Source: Orthonyx spaldingii | Lineage: Eukaryota; Chordata; Aves; Passeriformes; Orthonychidae | NCBI GenBank assembly: GCA_013397795.1 | Contig: VZTJ01004744.1 | Span: forward strand, 369,836-433,835 | DNA: 64,000 nucleotides | Reading direction: 5' to 3' | Part shown: positions 60,307-64,000 of the stretch, one piece after another | How the letters are laid out: each line of letters starts with the position of its first letter | How positions within the stretch are numbered: the stretch's first letter is position 1 | Notes under the pieces: generated by a model | Told to the model about the DNA's origin: nothing | The model's input: only the letters and a program-made list of their open reading frames with translations | Databases searched by the model: none | Program-made: the position numbers and the translations under genes

Positions 60307-63300
60307 AGACCCCTTTGTGAAGAGAGGGGCAGGGCCACAGCCAGCTCTGCCCTCGTGACTTACACGTGCCCGGTCTCGTGGGCCACAACGAAGGCCGAGG
60401 AGAAGCCGTCCTCGTGGTTGAGGGTGCAGCTGCGGAGAGGGTGGCACATCCCTGTCACCGGAGCGTAGCCTGGGGCAAAGAGAGAAAGGAAGGACAGAGG
60501 AGGAGAGGAGAGAGAAAACCTTTGAGAGAGGAGGGGGGAAAAAATGAAAAATTAAGAAGAAAAAAAACCCCTACAAATACATAACCTGGCTTTGCTGCAG
60601 CAGAGGAGAAGACAGAGGGAAGGGTGCTGAAGAGGAGGGGCTGCCCAGGTCACCTGGATGGCAGCCCAAGGACTTGCTCACCATTGTGACCACCCTGGTG
60701 CCAAAAGCCAGCAGAAGTTGCTCTGGGGCTTGCTGGCATCTCTGTCCCTTCATGCCAATGCACCTGGGCAGGCAGGAGGGCAGAAACAGCACCCACGATA
60801 CCCCATCAGTGTGGGTGGCCACTGCCTCCCAGCCCGGGAATGGCATCCCCCACATTCTTCTTCATTTCAACCACATAAAGAAACAAAAAGAGATAGAAGA
60901 AAAGGCACGAGGTGCTCCCCAGAGCCCTGCCAAACCCACAGCCCTGCTCCCCACAGGGTGCACCCACACATGCACCCGCCCTGGCCCCGGGACCCCAGCC
61001 CTCGATCAAGTGCAGTGCAGTGGGGCAGCCGTGGGCACGGAGGTCTTCCCCTGCCCAGGCAGCAACACATCACCCCCATTTTCGTTACTTTTTCTTTCTT
61101 TCTCACCTTACTTCTGCCCAATTCAATTAACTTGTTGGCACACTCAAGAATTTACTCCCCAGGTTTTTTCAAGTATGTTGGTTTTCTTAAGGCTGACCCT
61201 TTTTGGCATCAAGGGAGTTAGTGAAGGAAGGACTTACAGGTCAGAGAAGCAAAAGCAGGGCAGGACCATGCTGGATAACCGTGCCCTCGGGATTGGGATG
61301 CTGGAAGAGGAGAGCTCAGTGAGCCAAGAGTGGGCAGCAGCAGGAGAGGGGTGCTCATGAGCTGAGAGAGATGCACATCCCTACAACCACCCTGGCCAAA
61401 CCACAGGGTCCACAGAGCCCCCCATCCTCATGGGATACTGGATCCACACCAAGTCACACCCATCATGGGCTTTAACCATACAGTCATAAATCAAGCCCTG
61501 GATAAATCATTTGAAAAGACTTTTTCCTCCATGAAACTTTCCACAAGAAAGAGTAAAGATGTGGGAAGCTTTCTCTACAAGGGGAGAGCAAATGTATTTT
61601 ATCTAGGATGAAAATTGGATAAATTCAAATCAAAGATGCTGTGAATGGGAGACGGGACAAAGGAACATGAAAAGGTGGATGCTCACAAAGGCAGTTTTTT
61701 GCAATGAAGACTCCAGCAAGAACTGGGAGTATAAAAGGTTCTCCACAGGAGAACTATGGTGAGAAGCAACTACCTGGAAAATATTTAATTCTGAGCACAA
61801 GCATCTTTCAGCCCAGGCCAGAAAAACCCTTGTGGCCACCCACTGTGGAGGGACATGGAAACTCCCTGGGTGTTGACAAGTCTTCTACAGCAGCAATTAA
61901 TAATTTACAACCCATCTGTGCACTGCTTTTCTCTTCAAAGGGCAGGGATTATGTGGTGCCACACTCTGGTCCTTCATTCCACACCCCTGAGCTCAACAGG
62001 GGTGTCAGGGATCCGTGAGGACTTTGTTTTGAGGAAAAGAGACAAGAGCAAACACGGTGTTACTATTCCAGCAGCCCAACCAGAGGGAAGTTCCCAGTGG
62101 ATGAGGAGCTCTTTGTGCCATGCAGCACAGCCAGACAAGGCCACATCAGCCACAAGGACTTGTGTAGAAAGTCCTGGAGACAAACAGAGAGCCAGATCCG
62201 CAGCAAAAAGGGGAAGGAGCTGGAAGGAGCACCTCCAGAGCAGGGCTACTCCATTGATCTCATGGCTCCTTCCCACCAAGAGGCAGCCCAGAGGGTCTTC
62301 CCTTTCTGCCAAAAAAGGTCCTCTCAGGAATGCCTTTGGGCACAGTCACTTTGCCAGAAAGGGTCTAGAAAAATGAAACAAAACTTGGTGTTTCGCCTGT
62401 GGGACTCCGGACAAGGAGACCAGGGCAGGTCACCAGCTTGGCACAGCCCCAGGTCTGCAGTTTGGTGACCACAGCACATTCAGGAGGGTTTCCAGCTGGA
62501 CATCTCCTGAGGTTCATCTCCTGCTGAGGGGGATCCTTTTCCCGCAGGTAATCCAAGTTGGGACAGGTTTCTTTATCCACCTCTCCTCCCTCCTACGCAT
62601 GCCAGGGTGACTCGTGCTACAGATCAGGGTGACATTACCACCCCATTCATGGCATCAAATGGAGCCTCCTGACAGAAATCCAGACCTGGCCACCAGTGTG
62701 GAAAGGAGGAGACAGCAACTTGGAAGCAGCAAGCTCAGAACTGGGAGAAGTCATCTCTTGTGATAACACCAAAGCACCTGTTTTCCTAATGGAGCCATGA
62801 AGCACAAGAAGCTTTTCCTGAAAATTTTATTAGCAAGGCCTCCAACTTCTCAGACCATGATGGCACAACAACAATTACATTGTTTCAACGACAAATCTGG
62901 CTGCTCTGCTTGAACAAGCCTTAAAACATAAGTGCACCAAGAAGGTGAGAGATGCCTGCAGCAAAACTTCCTCTTTGGCCCAGGGTTTATTGAACGCTCC
63001 CATGTTCAAGAAATAAATCCATATAAAAACAGGTTTTAAAGGTCCTCCGGATGACAGAATAAATTGATTGGCCCCATGGGGCTTCCTGTGGTATTTAAGT
63101 TTTTTTAATCTTATTTTTATATTTTTAAGGCATTTTGGGACAAGAGGAGGACTGGTAAATGAAATCAAAGAGCAGGAGAATAAATAAATAAAGATATTTT
63201 ATCCATCCGGGTTGATGCTCTGAATTAATTCTCTGTCTCTTCCTTCTTCATCACGTGAACAAAAAGAATACTGATTTTTATAACCTTTTTCTGGACCTTG

Positions 63301-63556
63301 CTGGCCAAGAAACAGACTGTGCCTGCAAGAAATCCTCTCCCCTCGCTGGCTTTTTTCCCCCAGCAAACTGCACATACCTGATCGAGACAAATACAGTACC
63401 TTGCATACCTGCAGGCCCAAAATCTTGCCTGGTGAGGAAGACGGCGTGGTCGTGGTGCTCGGCGTGCTCGGGGTCGGAGCGCTGCTGCGAGTGCGCCCAG
63501 CGGCAAACCTGCTCCAGGCTGCGCGAGGGATTCCCCCGCTCGATCAGGCTGACGGA
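52768..63556 (-). CDS. ADAMTS14: ADAMTS14 procollagen N-proteinase, 3' 17 exons (5' end outside window)
   Basis: Secreted zinc metalloprotease of the ADAMTS2/3/14 class, which removes fibrillar procollagen N-propeptides. Exons in transcript order: 63556-63400, 60469-60364, 60230-60087, 59522-59390, 59268-59155, 58985-58837, 58634-58459, 57590-57457, 57237-57114, 57031-56951, 56800-56637, 56203-56038, 55381-55249, 55115-54908, 54312 to 54186 or 54132, 53741-53631 and 53093-52768. They encode about 850 (or 868) residues. The domains run: catalytic end with HETGHVLGMEHD zinc site and IMAPL Met-turn; disintegrin-like; TSP1 (SSCSRTCGGG); Cys-rich; spacer; three more TSP1 (CSKACGGG, CSRSCGKLG, CSATCGEG); PLAC (EPCLGDKSIFCQMEV); then a Pro/Ser/Gly tail. 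ADAMTS14 is preferred to ADAMTS2 because of the CSRSCGKLGVQ repeat, the extra exon between TSP1-4 and PLAC, and synteny. Signal peptide and propeptide lie to the right. Confidence 0.85.
54132..54312 (-). other. ADAMTS14: ADAMTS14 TSP1-4 exon with ambiguous donor and (AGG)8
   Basis: The acceptor is CTGCAG before TGCTCGGCGACC at 54312. Two phase-1 ends keep the frame into the next exon. One is 54186, leaving a GC donor (CCGG|GCGAGA, a poor match). The other is 54132, with an ordinary GT donor (GCTG|GTGGGG), which adds 18 codons including nine consecutive arginines encoded by AGA plus eight AGG (54154-54177). Family homology stops at HVALCPG, at the first boundary, so the extension has no counterpart in other ADAMTS14 proteins I know. 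Confidence 0.6.
54316..54346 (+). repeat. (CAGA)4(CAGG)3 tetranucleotide repeat at splice acceptor
   Basis: On the ADAMTS14 strand this reads as CTGC/CTGT repeats ending in CTGCAG. It therefore forms the polypyrimidine tract immediately before the exon at 54312. Confidence 0.93.
54518..54837 (+). mobile_element. tandemly duplicated CR1 tail with flank
   Basis: Two units of about 158 bases start with nearly the same non-CR1 leader (GAAAACATCACTGGCTCCTG at about 54519, GAAAACATCAATGCCTCTTG at about 54677, then GTACCCTTA). Each continues into a plus-strand CR1 3' tail (GCAACCTGGTC..., CCAACCCAAACCACTCCAGC and AACCAAACCACTCTAGGATC). The shared leader argues for segmental tandem duplication rather than two independent insertions. 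It lies in an ADAMTS14 intron. Confidence 0.75.
55560..55660 (+). mobile_element. CR1 LINE 3' tail in ADAMTS14 intron
   Basis: A diverged terminus: CCCATGGCAGAGGTTTGGACCAGG, then TGACCTTTAAAGATTCCTTGCAACCCAAACCCCTCTGATTCCC, on the plus strand and antisense to the gene. Confidence 0.7.
57875..58270 (+). mobile_element. CR1 LINE 3' end in ADAMTS14 intron
   Basis: A long plus-strand CR1 copy: GGAGAGCAGGGAGACCTTAAAGCC, GGACAAGGGGGAATGGCTTC, GGTTGCCCAGAGAAGCTGTGGCTGCCCC, and terminus AAGGTCCCTTCCAACTGAAACC. A short reverse-oriented scrap (GGGTTGGAAGGGACCTTAATG, 58244-58266) abuts its end. It is antisense to ADAMTS14. Confidence 0.88.
59622..60005 (-). mobile_element. CR1 LINE 3' end in ADAMTS14 intron
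   Basis: About 380 bases of well-preserved minus-strand CR1: CAGAATGGTTTGGGTTGGAATGG, CCATGGGCAGGGACACC, GGGCAACCTGTGCCAGGGCCTGACC, CATTCCCCCTTGTCC. It lies in the same orientation as ADAMTS14, ending about 80 bases from the exon at 60087-60230. Confidence 0.9.
60262..60303 (+). repeat. (GCA)14 trinucleotide repeat near ADAMTS14 acceptor
   Basis: Fourteen uninterrupted GCA copies, which read as (TGC)14 on the ADAMTS14 strand. They end 31 bases before the exon acceptor at 60231. A cryptic CAG at the repeat edge (60260) would add 29 bases and break the frame, so the TTTTCCTGTCAG acceptor is the functional one. Confidence 0.97.
60470..63399 (-). other. ADAMTS14: ADAMTS14 intron (2.9 kb)
   Basis: Intron between the two most upstream exons visible, with donor GTACTG at 63399 and acceptor CCCCAG at 60471. 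No repeat or embedded gene was recognised with confidence. Open frames here have no homology. Confidence 0.75.
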
Positions 63557-64000
63557 CTGTGGAGAGAACGGAAAATTCACTGCTGGGGAGGAAAGGAAGA
63601 GGTGCCACCCTCCCCCTGGAAGCCGAAGAGGTTTTATCCCGAGAAGCTGCAGGAGGACTCGCTCGGAAAGAATCAGATCTGAACAGTGGTGAGCTGAGAC
63701 CTCTCCTGGATTCAAATATCTGCTCGTTATTTCCTACGTCATCCCCTGAACCTGAGAGGTGACACAGCTGGACAAAGCAGCTGCCTCCAGAGCTGGTTTT
63801 GGGGATAAAGCATCCCTAACAGAGCCTGGCAGTTCCCACCCTGCCGTGTCACCACAGCTCCAAATCCCTGCCCTCCACAGATCATCCTCCAGCCCAGAGC
63901 ACAAACATGGCTGGGAGGAAGCCAGACAGATTGTTGGCTTTCCCAGGTGGAGATGATGTTCCTGGTCCCACAGAAGCCTCCAAAAATGCACCAGCCTCTG
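63557..64000 (-). other. ADAMTS14: ADAMTS14 intron continuing off the window
   Basis: Upstream intron sequence with no exon seen. The preceding exon, carrying the first part of the metalloprotease domain, lies to the right of the window. Confidence 0.7.

Noticed and set aside
52768..63556. Assignment to ADAMTS2 or ADAMTS3
   Set aside because: The PLAC segment resembles ADAMTS2, but the third TSP1 repeat (CSRSCGKLGVQ), the extra exon before PLAC, the short Pro-rich tail and the chromosome-10 synteny fit ADAMTS14 better. A profile search could still overturn this.
1..64000. tRNA, rRNA, microRNA or snoRNA genes
   Set aside because: No cloverleaf box A/B pair, box C/D or H/ACA pattern or convincing precursor hairpin was identified by eye. 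A covariance-model scan would be needed to exclude them.

Overview
This is vertebrate nuclear DNA, almost certainly from a bird. The evidence is a set of multi-exon genes with GT-AG introns, CpG-island promoters, many truncated CR1 LINE tails (the characteristic avian retroposon), short retroviral LTRs and no bacterial-type gene packing. The order UBE2D1 then TFAM on the same strand matches the segment syntenic with human chromosome 10q21. The last gene, an ADAMTS of the 2/3/14 class, fits ADAMTS14 (human 10q22). There are assembly gaps at 787-933 and 19842-19993, both inside very GC-rich promoter sequence.

Layout. Bases 1-2265 hold a CpG island with an unassigned promoter, a decayed retroviral protease fragment and a second CpG island that drives UBE2D1. 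UBE2D1 (+, CDS 2266-16434, seven coding exons, 147 aa) is a complete E2 ubiquitin-conjugating enzyme. From 16435 to 20031 lie its 3' UTR, an endogenous-retrovirus 3' end/LTR on the minus strand, and a GC-box minisatellite that runs into the TFAM promoter gap. TFAM (+, CDS 20032-27708, six coding exons, 293 aa) is the mitochondrial HMG-box DNA-packaging and transcription factor. From 27709 to 35489 is intergenic DNA with CR1 tails and a pentanucleotide repeat. An MTTP paralogue (+, CDS 35490-45084, 18 coding exons, 885 aa) is intact. From 45085 to 52767 is convergent intergenic DNA plus the probable ADAMTS14 3' UTR. ADAMTS14 (-, 52768 to 63556 in this window) shows 17 exons, from the metalloprotease domain to the stop codon. 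Its signal peptide, propeptide and first catalytic exons lie beyond the right edge.

I derived the exon structures by hand from splice sites, reading frame and family homology. All four open frames close exactly: UBE2D1 444 nt, TFAM 882 nt, MTTP-like 2658 nt, ADAMTS14 part 2553 or 2607 nt. The four genes do not form one pathway. UBE2D1 acts in cytosolic/nuclear ubiquitylation, TFAM in mitochondrial DNA maintenance, the MTTP-like protein in ER lipid transfer, and ADAMTS14 in extracellular procollagen processing.

The most noteworthy points are: the fully intact MTTP-like paralogue with a GC-AG intron; the ADAMTS14 exon whose end is either a rare GC donor or a microsatellite-encoded nine-arginine extension; the array of GC-box minisatellite repeats and an NRF-1 site at the TFAM start; and several microsatellites sitting directly in ADAMTS14 splice-acceptor regions.
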